Positions 33,474 through 40,977 of a stretch of 64,000 nucleotides of DNA are shown here, in pieces. The DNA lies in contig NZ_JAMTCF010000012.1 of NCBI RefSeq assembly GCF_024171695.1, positions 248,001 to 312,000 on the forward strand. The letters run 5' to 3'. A program made the position numbers and the translations under genes. The notes under the pieces were generated by a model that was not told the DNA's origin, did no database searches, and saw only the letters and a list, made by a program, of their open reading frames with translations. Source of the stretch: Actinosynnema pretiosum. GTDB lineage: Bacteria > Actinomycetota > Actinomycetes > Mycobacteriales > Pseudonocardiaceae. Within the stretch, counting starts at the first letter, position 1. Every line of letters begins with the position of its first letter.

Positions 33474-34067
33474 GTGCCGGGGGACGAGGGGGAGCCGATC
33501 GCGGGCAGCGCTTCGGTGCTGGAGAACGAGGTCGTGCGGTTGCGGCACGTCGCCGACGCCCTGGGCGAGGTCGCGGGGGCGGTGTCGCGGGCGCGGGCCG
33601 ACGAGTGGAGCGGTCGGGCGCGCGACGGGTATGACGGGGCGCGCGACGGGGTGCGGGCGCGGTGCCTGCGCGCGGCGGAGGAGTTCACCAGGGCGGCGCG
33701 GGCGGTCGACGGGTACCGGGCGGTGCTGCTGGAGCTCCAGCCGAGGGCGCGGTGGGCGGTCGAGGAGGCGCGCGGGCGGGGGCCCGCGGCCGAGGCGGTC
33801 GCCGAGGAGCGGGTGGACCGGTGGCGGCGGCAGCTGGACCGGGCCGGGGACGAGGCAGCGGCGGCGGTGCGGGCCGCGGTGCGCCGGATGGGTGACCTCG
33901 GCGGGATTTCCCCCCGGCAGGCGGTTGCTCCGATCGCCGCTCCGCGCGCGCCCGAGCGCAGGAGCGCTCCGGTCGCGCGACCGGACCTCGGGGACGGCCC
34001 GACGTACGAGTCGAGGCTCCAGGAGCTGAACAGGGCGCTGGTCGCGGCGTTCGCCGGTCTTCCGTGA
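33474..34067 (+). CDS. WxG-motif protein, probable type VII partner
   Basis: 197 residues, long-helical. Residues ~20-100 form a helical hairpin with W-S-G in DEWSGRARDGYDG, the WxG turn typical of N-termini of type VII-secreted proteins, followed by a charged helix and a disordered Pro/Arg-rich C-terminus; no toxin domain is recognised. It is 6 nt downstream of the EspC-like gene, so the two are probably expressed as a pair, as EsxA/B-like partners usually are. Exact family uncertain. Confidence 0.62.
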   Translation: MPGDEGEPIAGSASVLENEVVRLRHVADALGEVAGAVSRARADEWSGRARDGYDGARDGVRARCLRAAEEFTRAARAVDGYRAVLLELQPRARWAVEEARGRGPAAEAVAEERVDRWRRQLDRAGDEAAAAVRAAVRRMGDLGGISPRQAVAPIAAPRAPERRSAPVARPDLGDGPTYESRLQELNRALVAAFAGLP

Positions 34068-34212
34068 ACGGATCTTCACCCGATTACACACAGTTCCCTC
34101 TTTAGAGTGAACCTTTAATGTTGAACTGACTCTGCGTAACAGCAGGGCGGTCCGGAGCGAAAAACGAGACACGCGCGTCGCACAACCGCACCCGCTCCTG
34201 CGAGGAGTAGCA

Positions 34213-34662
34213 ATGAGCACCGCCGCACCGTCAGGCCCGCACGCCGACCACCGCCACCCGGACCCCGAACCACCGGTCCGCGCACCACGATCCCCCGCGC
34301 AGAGCCCCCCGGTCCCGGTGACCACGGGCCTGGGGAGCGTCGCCCTCGCGCTGGCCGTGGTGGGCGCGGCGTGGCTGGTGGCGGACCTGACCTCCCCCGT
34401 CTTCGGCGCGGCCACCGGCGCGCTGCTGGTGCTCGGGGCGGCGGCGGTCCGCGCGCTGCGCCGGGCCGCGCGGACGGCGGACCGGATCTTCGCCGAGGAA
34501 CTGCCCCCGGCGGGGCCGGTCCGGGCGACCGGGGTCCCCGTCCCGCGCGAACCCGAGGACGACCGCCGCGCGCCGGGCGCCCGGCGCACCGGTCCCCCGT
34601 CCCGCCGCAGGGCGGCCAGGGACAGGCGCAGCCGCCGAACGGCGGACCGGAACGGCCGCTGA
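34213..34662 (+). CDS. Small membrane protein, unknown
   Basis: 149 residues. Pro/His-rich N-terminus, two closely spaced hydrophobic helices (about 38-60 and 62-82), then an Arg/Pro-rich tail with repeated RR pairs. No family recognised. The ATG is preceded by GAGGAG at a good distance and by an unusually AT-rich 60 bp region (34095-34145, with TTTAAT and TTGAAC), the most promoter-like stretch nearby. Confidence 0.55.
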   Translation: MSTAAPSGPHADHRHPDPEPPVRAPRSPAQSPPVPVTTGLGSVALALAVVGAAWLVADLTSPVFGAATGALLVLGAAAVRALRRAARTADRIFAEELPPAGPVRATGVPVPREPEDDRRAPGARRTGPPSRRRAARDRRSRRTADRNGR

Positions 34663-34960
34663 ACGCCCCACGACGGCCGGAACCCCCCGCAGACCACCCG
34701 GTGGCCGCCTCACGCTGACCGAGACGGCCACCGGGCTCCTGGAGGGCTTCCCGGACGGTGGAGGGCTGGGTGGCGAGAGCCGGACCGGCACAGCAGGCCG
34801 GGGGCGAGCAGAGTTGCGGCGAACTCGGCAGCGACGGAAGCCGGGCGCTGAAGCGCTGGGCGACGGCGAACGATGGCGAACCGGGCTGCGGGAGGTCTTC
34901 CCGCTGTCGGGCGCTGACGGATGAGCGGCTAGCGGCAGGCAACCAGCGGCCACTCCCCCG

Positions 34961-35120
34961 CAGCCACCGGCGGGCGGGAACAGCCACCGGCGGGCGGACT
35001 GGGCCATCGGCGGGCGGGATCGGCTACCGGCAGGCGGGAACAGCCACCGGCAGGCGGACTCGGCCATCGGCGGGCGGGAACAGCCATCGGCGGGCGGGAT
35101 CGGTTACCGGCGGGCGGGAT
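34961..35120. repeat. 20-bp tandem repeat array, eight units
   Basis: Eight units of exactly 20 bp starting at 34961, 34981, 35001 ... 35101. Consensus CRGCYAYCGGCGGGCGGGAW, with a visible higher-order 60-bp (three-unit) pattern. No spacers, so not CRISPR. Confidence 0.93.
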
Positions 35121-35150
35121 CGGTACTCGGCGATCATCCCGCCAACCGTT

Positions 35151-35164
35151 AACTGTCAACAGTT
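35151..35164. promoter_or_regulatory. Palindrome AACTGT-ca-ACAGTT with a minus-strand -35
   Basis: Perfect 6-bp arms. It contains, on the minus strand, a consensus TTGACA (35159-35154) directed into the 20-bp repeat array. Possible operator/promoter; no downstream minus-strand gene recognised. Confidence 0.4.
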
Positions 35165-35280
35165 GGCAGTTGTTGGCGAAGTTGAGCCCCGGCGTCCTCC
35201 CGAAGTCCGCCTTGCCCCGAAGGGGTGGCAGGTGCGGGATCGGCTTCCCGCGCCCGTCCCAGGCCGCGCACAGTTCGCCC

Positions 35281-36096
35281 GTGGATCACGCCCCCTGGAC
35301 CGGCCACCGCACCGACCACCGCACCGAGCTCCGCCGCGCCTACGCGGGCGGGAAGCTCACCGAGCTGCCCGTCTTCGCGGGCGGCTTCATCAACTTCGGG
35401 TTCTGGCGGGCCATCCCCCTCGACGGCCCGCTGACCGCCGAGGACCGCGTCGCCTCCCAGGCCGCCCTCTACGACCTCGTGCTCGACGCCCTCTCCCCCA
35501 CCGGCCGCAGCACCCTGGAGGTCGGGTGCGGGCAGGGGGTCGGGGCCCGGCGGACGCTGCTCAGGTCGCCCGCCCGCTGCGCCGGGGTCGACCAGGAGCC
35601 CGAGCAGGTCGAGCGGGCCCGCGCGGCTGCGCCCGATGCCGAGTTCGCGGTCGGGTCGGCGGGCTCGCTGCCCTTCGGGGACGGCGAGTTCGAGCGCCTG
35701 CTGTCGGTGGAGGCCGCGCAGCACTTCGACGACCTCGGCGCGTTCGCCCGCGAGGCGGCCCGCGTGCTCTCCCCCGGCGGCCGGTTGGCCGTCACCACGT
35801 TCTTCGCCGCCGACGCGTCCGCCGCGCCCGAGCTGTCCCGGCTGCTGGCCACGTTCGCGAGCGGCCTCGACCTGCCCCACCCGATCGGGGGCTTCCTCGA
35901 CCGGCTCCGCGAGGCCGGGTTCGACGGCGTCACGGCCACCAGCGTGGGCGAGCACGTGTGGCGCGGCCTGGACCGCTGGCTGGAGCTGGGGCCCGCGCCC
36001 GAGCGGTGGGACCGCAACTGGCTGGTCGCCGCCGAGCGGGGCCTGCTGGACTACCACCTGGTCACCGCGACGAAGCCGGCAGGATCGGGGGCGTGA
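35281..36096 (+). CDS. SAM-dependent methyltransferase (class I)
   Basis: 271 residues. Motif I LEVGCGQGVGARRTLL, acidic end of strand 2 (GVDQEPEQ), LPFGDGEFERLLSVEAAQHF (motif II/post II) and ARVLSPGGRLAVTTFF (motif III): a small-molecule class I methyltransferase. The substrate is unknown; the N-terminal FAGGFINFGFWRAI resembles sterol/phenol-type C-, N- or O-methyltransferases. GTG 35281 is a reasonable start; further upstream in-frame codons lack support. The stop overlaps the S9 peptidase start (GTGA). Confidence 0.85.
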   Translation: MDHAPWTGHRTDHRTELRRAYAGGKLTELPVFAGGFINFGFWRAIPLDGPLTAEDRVASQAALYDLVLDALSPTGRSTLEVGCGQGVGARRTLLRSPARCAGVDQEPEQVERARAAAPDAEFAVGSAGSLPFGDGEFERLLSVEAAQHFDDLGAFAREAARVLSPGGRLAVTTFFAADASAAPELSRLLATFASGLDLPHPIGGFLDRLREAGFDGVTATSVGEHVWRGLDRWLELGPAPERWDRNWLVAAERGLLDYHLVTATKPAGSGA

Positions 36097-37907
36097 CGAC
36101 GCACCCGACAGCTCCAGTCCCGGACCCGCTGTTCCCCGCCCCCGAGGCGGAGGCCCGCTGGCGGGACCGCTTCACCGCCCCCAGGGTGAGCCTGCCCCAG
36201 TGGGCGGAGGACGCGCCGGACCGGAACCTGTACCTGTCGAACTCCAGCGGCGTGTGGGAGGTCTACGCCTGGGACCGGGCGTCCGACGAGCACCGCAAGG
36301 TCACCGACCGCCCCAACGGCACCTCGCACGCCGCGCTCCCCCCGGACGGCGAGCGGATCTGGTGGTTCTCCGACACGGACGGCGACGAGTTCGGCGTGTG
36401 GGTGACCGAGCCGTTCACCGCCACGGGCGAGAAGGCCGAGCCCGCGGTGCCCGACGTCCCGGCCGCCTACCCGGCGGGCCTGGGCATCGGCGACGAGGTC
36501 GTGGTGATCGGCGCGTCCACCGACGACGGCACGACCGTGTACCTCTCGCGCTCCGGCGGCCCCGCCGAGGTGCTCTACCGGCACGCGAACGACGCAGGCC
36601 TCGGCGCGCTGTCCAAGGACGAGTCGCTGGTCGCGATCGCGCACTCCGAGCACGGCGACAACCGGCACACCGCGCTGCGCGTGCTGACCACGTCCGGCGA
36701 GACCGTGGCGGAGAAGTGGGACGGCCCCGGCAAGGGCCTGGACGCGATCGCGTTCAGCCCGGTGCGCGGCGACAACCGGCTGCTGGTGATGCACGAGCGC
36801 CGGGGCCGCGAGGAGCTGCTGGTGTGGGACGTGGCGGCGGACGCCGAGACCGAGGTCGTGGTGGACCTGCCCGGCGAGATCTCCGCCGACTGGTACCCGG
36901 AGGCGGACGCGCTGCTGGTGGTGCACACCTTCCAGGCGCGCAACACGCTGCACCGCTACGACCTGGCGACCGGCGCGCTGACCGCGCTGGAGACCCCGCA
37001 CGGCTCGGTGGGCTCGGTGGGGGTGCGGCCGGACGGCGACGTGGAGTACTCGTGGTCGTCGGCGGCGCGCCCCGGCGTGGTGCGGGTGCTGACCGCGTCC
37101 GGTGAGGACCGGGTGCTGCTCTCGCCCCCTGGGCACCGGCCGCCGCCGTCGGCCGAGCTGCGGGACGTGTTCGTCGGCGACGTGCACGCGCTGGTGGCCA
37201 GGCCGGAGGGCGCGCCGGACGGTCCGCTGCCGACGGTGTTCAGCCTGCACGGCGGGCCGCACGCGGCGGACGAGGACCGGTTCTCGGCGTACCGGGCGGT
37301 GTGGCTGGACGCCGGGTTCGCGGTGGTGCACGTGAACTACCGGGGCTCCACCGGGTACGGCTCGGCGTGGCGGGACGCCATCGAGGGCAGGCCGGGGCTG
37401 ACGGAGCTGGAGGACGTCGCGGCGGTGCACGACTGGGCCGTGCGCGAGGGCTTCGCGGACCCGGCCAGGTGCGTGGTCAACGGGGCCTCGTGGGGCGGTT
37501 ACCTGTCGCTGCTGGCGCTGGGGACGCAGCCGGAGCGCTGGGCGGCCGGTGTGGCGGGCGTGCCGGTGGCGGACTACCTGGCGGCGTACGAGGACGAGAT
37601 GGAGCCGCTGCGGGCGTTCGACCGGGCGCTGTTCGGCGGGTCGCCGCAGGAGGTGCCGGAGCGGTACCGGCTGTGCTCGCCGCTGACCTACGTGGACGAG
37701 GTGCGGGCGCCGGTGCTGGTGCTGGCGGGCGAGAACGACCCGAGGTGCCCGATCCGGCAGATCGACAACTACCTGGACCGGCTGGCCGCGCGGGACGCGG
37801 CGTACGAGGTGTACCGGTACGACGCCGGGCACGGGTCGCTGGTGGTGGCGGAGACGATCGCGCAGACGGCGGCGGAGGTCGACTTCGTGCGGCGCAGGCT
37901 GGGCTGA
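36093..37907 (+). CDS. S9 family (prolyl-oligopeptidase type) serine peptidase
   Basis: 604 residues. N-terminal beta-propeller-like repeats (about 30-340) and a C-terminal alpha/beta-hydrolase domain with catalytic Ser466 (GASWGGY), Asp549 (GENDPRCP) and His580 (DAGHGS); the HGGP oxyanion motif is in FSLHGGPHAADED. Cleaves short peptides, probably in the cytoplasm (no signal peptide). GTG 36093 overlaps the methyltransferase stop and also has CAGGAT 7 nt upstream, so it may also be transcribed on its own. A 16-bp hairpin follows. Confidence 0.93.
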   Translation: MTTHPTAPVPDPLFPAPEAEARWRDRFTAPRVSLPQWAEDAPDRNLYLSNSSGVWEVYAWDRASDEHRKVTDRPNGTSHAALPPDGERIWWFSDTDGDEFGVWVTEPFTATGEKAEPAVPDVPAAYPAGLGIGDEVVVIGASTDDGTTVYLSRSGGPAEVLYRHANDAGLGALSKDESLVAIAHSEHGDNRHTALRVLTTSGETVAEKWDGPGKGLDAIAFSPVRGDNRLLVMHERRGREELLVWDVAADAETEVVVDLPGEISADWYPEADALLVVHTFQARNTLHRYDLATGALTALETPHGSVGSVGVRPDGDVEYSWSSAARPGVVRVLTASGEDRVLLSPPGHRPPPSAELRDVFVGDVHALVARPEGAPDGPLPTVFSLHGGPHAADEDRFSAYRAVWLDAGFAVVHVNYRGSTGYGSAWRDAIEGRPGLTELEDVAAVHDWAVREGFADPARCVVNGASWGGYLSLLALGTQPERWAAGVAGVPVADYLAAYEDEMEPLRAFDRALFGGSPQEVPERYRLCSPLTYVDEVRAPVLVLAGENDPRCPIRQIDNYLDRLAARDAAYEVYRYDAGHGSLVVAETIAQTAAEVDFVRRRLG

Positions 37908-37944
37908 CCACCCTGGTCGGTTGACCACCCTGATCGGCTGAACC

Positions 37945-37983
37945 GGAACGGGCCTGCGGCTGGACTCGCCGCAGGCCCGTTCC
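37945..37983. terminator. Hairpin between convergent peptidase and esterase
   Basis: 16-bp perfect stem (37945-37960 with 37968-37983), 7-nt loop. Confidence 0.8.
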
Positions 37984-38015
37984 GCGTCCAGGCGCCCGCG
38001 TTCGAGCCCTCGGGC

Positions 38016-39068
38016 TCACGCCCCCCGCAGCGCGAGCCCGGTGCGCAGCGCGCCGATCGCCTCCGCGACGGCCTCCCGCCCGGACGTGCCGACGCCGAGC
38101 GCGTTGGCGAAGCCGTGGATCAGCCCCTCGTGCCTGCGCAGCACGACGGGCACGCCGCTCTCCGCGAGCCTGGCCGCGAACGCCTCGCCCTCGTCGCGCA
38201 GCGGGTCGAGCCCGGCGGTGGCCACGTAGGTCGGCGGCATGACCGACAGGTCGGGGGCGAGCAGCGGCGACAGCCTGGGGTCGCGGTGGGTGGCCAGGTC
38301 GGGGGCGTAGTTGCCCATGAACCAGTCCATCTTGGGCCGGGTGAGGAAGAAGCCGCGCGCGAACAGGTCGCGGGAGCCGCCGGTGGCGGTGGCGTCGAGC
38401 GAGGGGTAGAGCAGCAGCAGGAACGCGGGCCGGTGGTCGGCGTCCGCGGCGCCGAGCGCGGCCGACGCGGCCAGGTTGCCGCCCGCGCTGTCGCCGCCGA
38501 GCGCGATGCGGGCGGGGTCGGCGCCGAGCCGCTCGGCGTTGGCGACGGCGAACCGGTAGGCGGTGTCGGCGTCGTCGGCGGCGGCGGGGAACCGGTGCTC
38601 GGGGGCTAGCCGGTAGTCGACCGACAGCACGCGCACGCCCGCGCCCGCCGCGAGGTGGCGGCACAGGTCGTCGTGGGTGTCGAGGTCGCCGCTGACCCAG
38701 CCGCCGCCGTGCAGGAACAGCAGCAGCGGGGAGCCCTCGGGCAGCCCCTGCGGGGTGTAGTGCCGCGCCTTGAGGTGGTCCGAGACGAGCACGGGCTTGG
38801 TGGCGACCCTGGTGAGCCGGGGGCCTTCGACGAGCGCGGCGGTGCGGCGGAGCGAGGCGCGGCTGGTGGCCGGGGACGAGGTGGCCCAGCCCGTGCCGGA
38901 CAGCTCCTGCATCCGCAGCAGCAGCTGGGTGTCCGGGTGGAGGGGCTGGCCGTCGACCACGCGGGGAGGGCCGGTGAGGAGTCGGCGGACCGGGGCGGGC
39001 AGGGCGAACGCGGCGCGCAACCCTGCGGCCAGCACTCCGGTGGGGACCCTGTCGGCGAGCTTCGGCAT
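38016..39068 (-). CDS. Alpha/beta hydrolase, hormone-sensitive-lipase type esterase
   Basis: 350 residues. HGGGWVSGD (oxyanion HGGG), catalytic Ser in GGDSAGGN, Asp in TAGLDPLRDEGE and His in GLIHGFANAL. Hydrolyses short-chain esters; the natural substrate is unknown. The ATG at 39068 has TAGCGT 7 nt upstream (39081-39076), a leaderless promoter. Divergent from the FMN-reductase gene. Confidence 0.92.
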   Translation of the reverse strand: MPKLADRVPTGVLAAGLRAAFALPAPVRRLLTGPPRVVDGQPLHPDTQLLLRMQELSGTGWATSSPATSRASLRRTAALVEGPRLTRVATKPVLVSDHLKARHYTPQGLPEGSPLLLFLHGGGWVSGDLDTHDDLCRHLAAGAGVRVLSVDYRLAPEHRFPAAADDADTAYRFAVANAERLGADPARIALGGDSAGGNLAASAALGAADADHRPAFLLLLYPSLDATATGGSRDLFARGFFLTRPKMDWFMGNYAPDLATHRDPRLSPLLAPDLSVMPPTYVATAGLDPLRDEGEAFAARLAESGVPVVLRRHEGLIHGFANALGVGTSGREAVAEAIGALRTGLALRGA

Positions 39069-39148
39069 GTGACCGACGCTACCTGCGGGTAGGTCCGGAG
39101 GGCGAGAGGTTGGACCTCGACCTAACTGGAGGTGGCAGGATCGGGCGC

Positions 39149-39715
39149 ATGACGGTCACCGTGGTGGGCATCGGCGGTTCGCTCCGCGCCAACTCCTCGT
39201 CCGAGCGCGCGCTGCGCCTGGTCCTGTCCGGTGCGGCGGAGACCGGCGCGCGGATCGTGGAGGTGTCCGGCCCGGACCTGGTGCTGCCGTTCTACGACCC
39301 GGCCGAGAAGACCCGCCCGGAGGCCGCCCGCAGGCTGGTGGAGGCGCTGCGCGTCGCGGACGGCGTGGTGCTGGTCTCGCCCGGCTACCACGGGACGGTG
39401 TCCGGGCTGGTCAAGAACGCCCTGGACTACGTGGAGGACCTGCGCGAGGACGAGCGCCCGTACCTGGACGGCCGGGCGGTGGGCTGCGTGGCGACCGCGA
39501 TGGGCTGGCAGGCCTCGGTCACGACGCTGACCTCGCTGCGCTCGATCGTGCACGCCCTGCGCGGCTGGCCGACCCCGCTGGGGGCGTCGGTGAACACCCG
39601 CGAGGTGAAGTTCGACGAGGCGGGCGAGTGCTCCAGCGCCGAGGTGGCCGAGCAGCTGCGCACGGTCGGCAGGCAGGTGGGCGAGTTCGCCGCGAGCCGC
39701 GCGAAGCGCTGGTGA
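39149..39715 (+). CDS. NADPH-dependent FMN reductase
   Basis: 188 residues, flavodoxin-like fold. N-terminal GIGGSLRANSSSERAL is the FMN phosphate loop (GSxRxxS), SPGYHGTVSGLVKNALDY the flavin-binding helix. Provides reduced flavin or reduces quinones/azo compounds. The ATG has CAGGAT 7 nt upstream (39136-39141). Located between an esterase and the stress genes dps/ohr/katA, so it may be part of an oxidant defence neighbourhood. Confidence 0.9.
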   Translation: MTVTVVGIGGSLRANSSSERALRLVLSGAAETGARIVEVSGPDLVLPFYDPAEKTRPEAARRLVEALRVADGVVLVSPGYHGTVSGLVKNALDYVEDLREDERPYLDGRAVGCVATAMGWQASVTTLTSLRSIVHALRGWPTPLGASVNTREVKFDEAGECSSAEVAEQLRTVGRQVGEFAASRAKRW

Positions 39716-39734
39716 CTTCGGGGAACCGCCGGAG

Positions 39735-39781
39735 CACGCGGGAGGGCCCGCCCCGGTGACCGGGGCGGGCCCTCCCGCGTG
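39735..39781. terminator. Very long hairpin between convergent genes
   Basis: 23-nt perfect arms (39735-39757 with 39759-39781) around one central base; in practice ~21 bp with a tight loop. Bidirectional terminator for the FMN reductase and dps genes. Confidence 0.85.
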
Positions 39782-39788
39782 ACTCACC

Positions 39789-40265
39789 TCAAGCTTGCTG
39801 TGCCTGCCACATCCAGTGGGCTTCCTCGAGCTGCTTCGTGATCTCGATCAGCAGGTCCTGGGTGACCGGGTCCGGCTTGTCGGTCTCGTCGATGCGCTCG
39901 CGCAGCCGTGCGACGAGGGCTGCGAGGGTGGTGACGACGGCGCTGACGACGTCGTCCTCCTTGAGCCAGCCGTCCGGGAACTCCGGCACCCCGGAGGACT
40001 CCGCGACGGTCCTCGCCTTGCCGTTGGGCGTGACGCCCAGGGCGGCGGCGCGCTCGGCCACCTGGTCGGCGTAGGTCCGCGCGGTGGTCACCAGCTCGTC
40101 GAGCTGGAGGTGCACGCTGCGGAAGTTCTTGCCGACCACGTTCCAGTGCGCCTGCTTGGCGACCAGGGACAGGTCGACCAGGTCCACGAGGGTGGCCTGC
40201 AGGACGTGGCCGACCGCGTCCTTGGCCTCGTCCGACAGCGGACTGGTGATCGGGGACTTGCTCAT
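39789..40265 (-). CDS. dps: Dps family DNA-binding ferritin-like protein
   Basis: 158 residues. Ferroxidase residues in AKQAHWNVVGKNFRSVHLQL and DELVTTARTYADQVAERA, ending QLEEAHWMWQAQQA. Forms a dodecamer that stores iron, quenches hydrogen peroxide and can coat DNA. ATG 40265 with GGAGGAG upstream. The gene is 32 nt downstream of ohr on the same strand, likely one transcript. Confidence 0.94.
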   Translation of the reverse strand: MSKSPITSPLSDEAKDAVGHVLQATLVDLVDLSLVAKQAHWNVVGKNFRSVHLQLDELVTTARTYADQVAERAAALGVTPNGKARTVAESSGVPEFPDGWLKEDDVVSAVVTTLAALVARLRERIDETDKPDPVTQDLLIEITKQLEEAHWMWQAQQA

Positions 40266-40297
40266 GGCGTCCAGCTCCTCCTTCACACGGTGGCGCG

Positions 40298-40720
40298 TCA
40301 CACGGTGGTGGTGAGAGCCACCTCGATGTTGCCTCGGGTCGCGTTGGAGTACGGGCAGACCTGGTGGGCGGTCTCGACGAGCTTGTGCGCGGCGGCCTCG
40401 TCGGCGCCGGGGATGTGCACGGCCAGCTCGACGGTCAGGGCGAAGCCGCCCTGGTCGTTGGGGCCGATGCCGACCTTGGCGGTGACCGTGGAGTCGGTGA
40501 TGTCCGCCTTGGCCTGGCCGGCGACCCGCTTGAGCGCGCTGTGGAAGCAGGCCGCGTAGCCCGCCGCGAACAGCTGCTCGGGGTTGGTCTTGTCACCGCC
40601 GGGGCCGCCGAGCTCCTTCGGCATGGCCAGCTGCTCGTCGATCACGCCGTCGGAGGACCGGACCTCGCCGTTGCGCCCGTCGCCCACTGCGATCGCCTCA
40701 GCGGTGTACAGCACGTTCAT
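40298..40720 (-). CDS. ohr: Ohr/OsmC family organic hydroperoxide resistance protein
   Basis: 140 residues. The two redox Cys are in AACFHSALKR and QVCPYSNATRG, with the Ohr-type GGPGGDKTNPEQLFAAGYA motif. Thiol-dependent peroxidase for organic hydroperoxides. ATG with CAGGAGA upstream. A 9-bp inverted repeat with 19-nt centre (40765-40801) precedes it, a candidate operator for an OhrR-like repressor (no ohrR gene is seen in the window). Confidence 0.93.
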   Translation of the reverse strand: MNVLYTAEAIAVGDGRNGEVRSSDGVIDEQLAMPKELGGPGGDKTNPEQLFAAGYAACFHSALKRVAGQAKADITDSTVTAKVGIGPNDQGGFALTVELAVHIPGADEAAAHKLVETAHQVCPYSNATRGNIEVALTTTV

Positions 40721-40764
40721 AGTCGAGTCTCCTGTGTCAGGTGTCATTCCCAGAAGCGGAGGCC

Positions 40765-40801
40765 TGAGTGCGCACGGGGAAAAGCGCCCTGCGCGCACTC
40801 A
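40765..40801. promoter_or_regulatory. Inverted repeat upstream of ohr
   Basis: TGAGTGCGC (40765-40773) and GCGCACTCA (40793-40801) form a perfect 9-bp inverted repeat with a 19-nt centre, 45-80 bp before the ohr start. Confidence 0.4.
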
Positions 40802-40977
40802 CCGCTCCGCTTCAAGCCGGTAACGGCGGGATCTTGTTGCCCCGCAATGGCGTCAACACCACCGTCCACGCGTCCTTACCCGGTCGTGCGGCAGCTCACG
40901 CGCCGCAGCGGCTGAGTACCCGCGCCGGACTGGATCAACCGGGGTGAGACCCGCGCCACCGGCAGGCGGCCGTCCGA

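Larger units (their letters stand above)
34663..35280. other. Gene-free region with tandem repeats
   Basis: About 620 bp between the membrane protein and the methyltransferase. Holds the 20-bp array (34961-35120) and an AT-richer palindromic patch (35146-35180); I see no gene. Confidence 0.6.

Noticed and set aside
34961..35120. Regular 20-bp repeats as a CRISPR array
   Set aside because: Units abut with no spacers and no cas gene is near.
34758..36092. N-terminal extension of the S9 peptidase over the repeat array and methyltransferase
   Set aside because: It is out of frame with, and overlaps, a methyltransferase with clear SAM motifs; the GTG at 36093 has its own -10.
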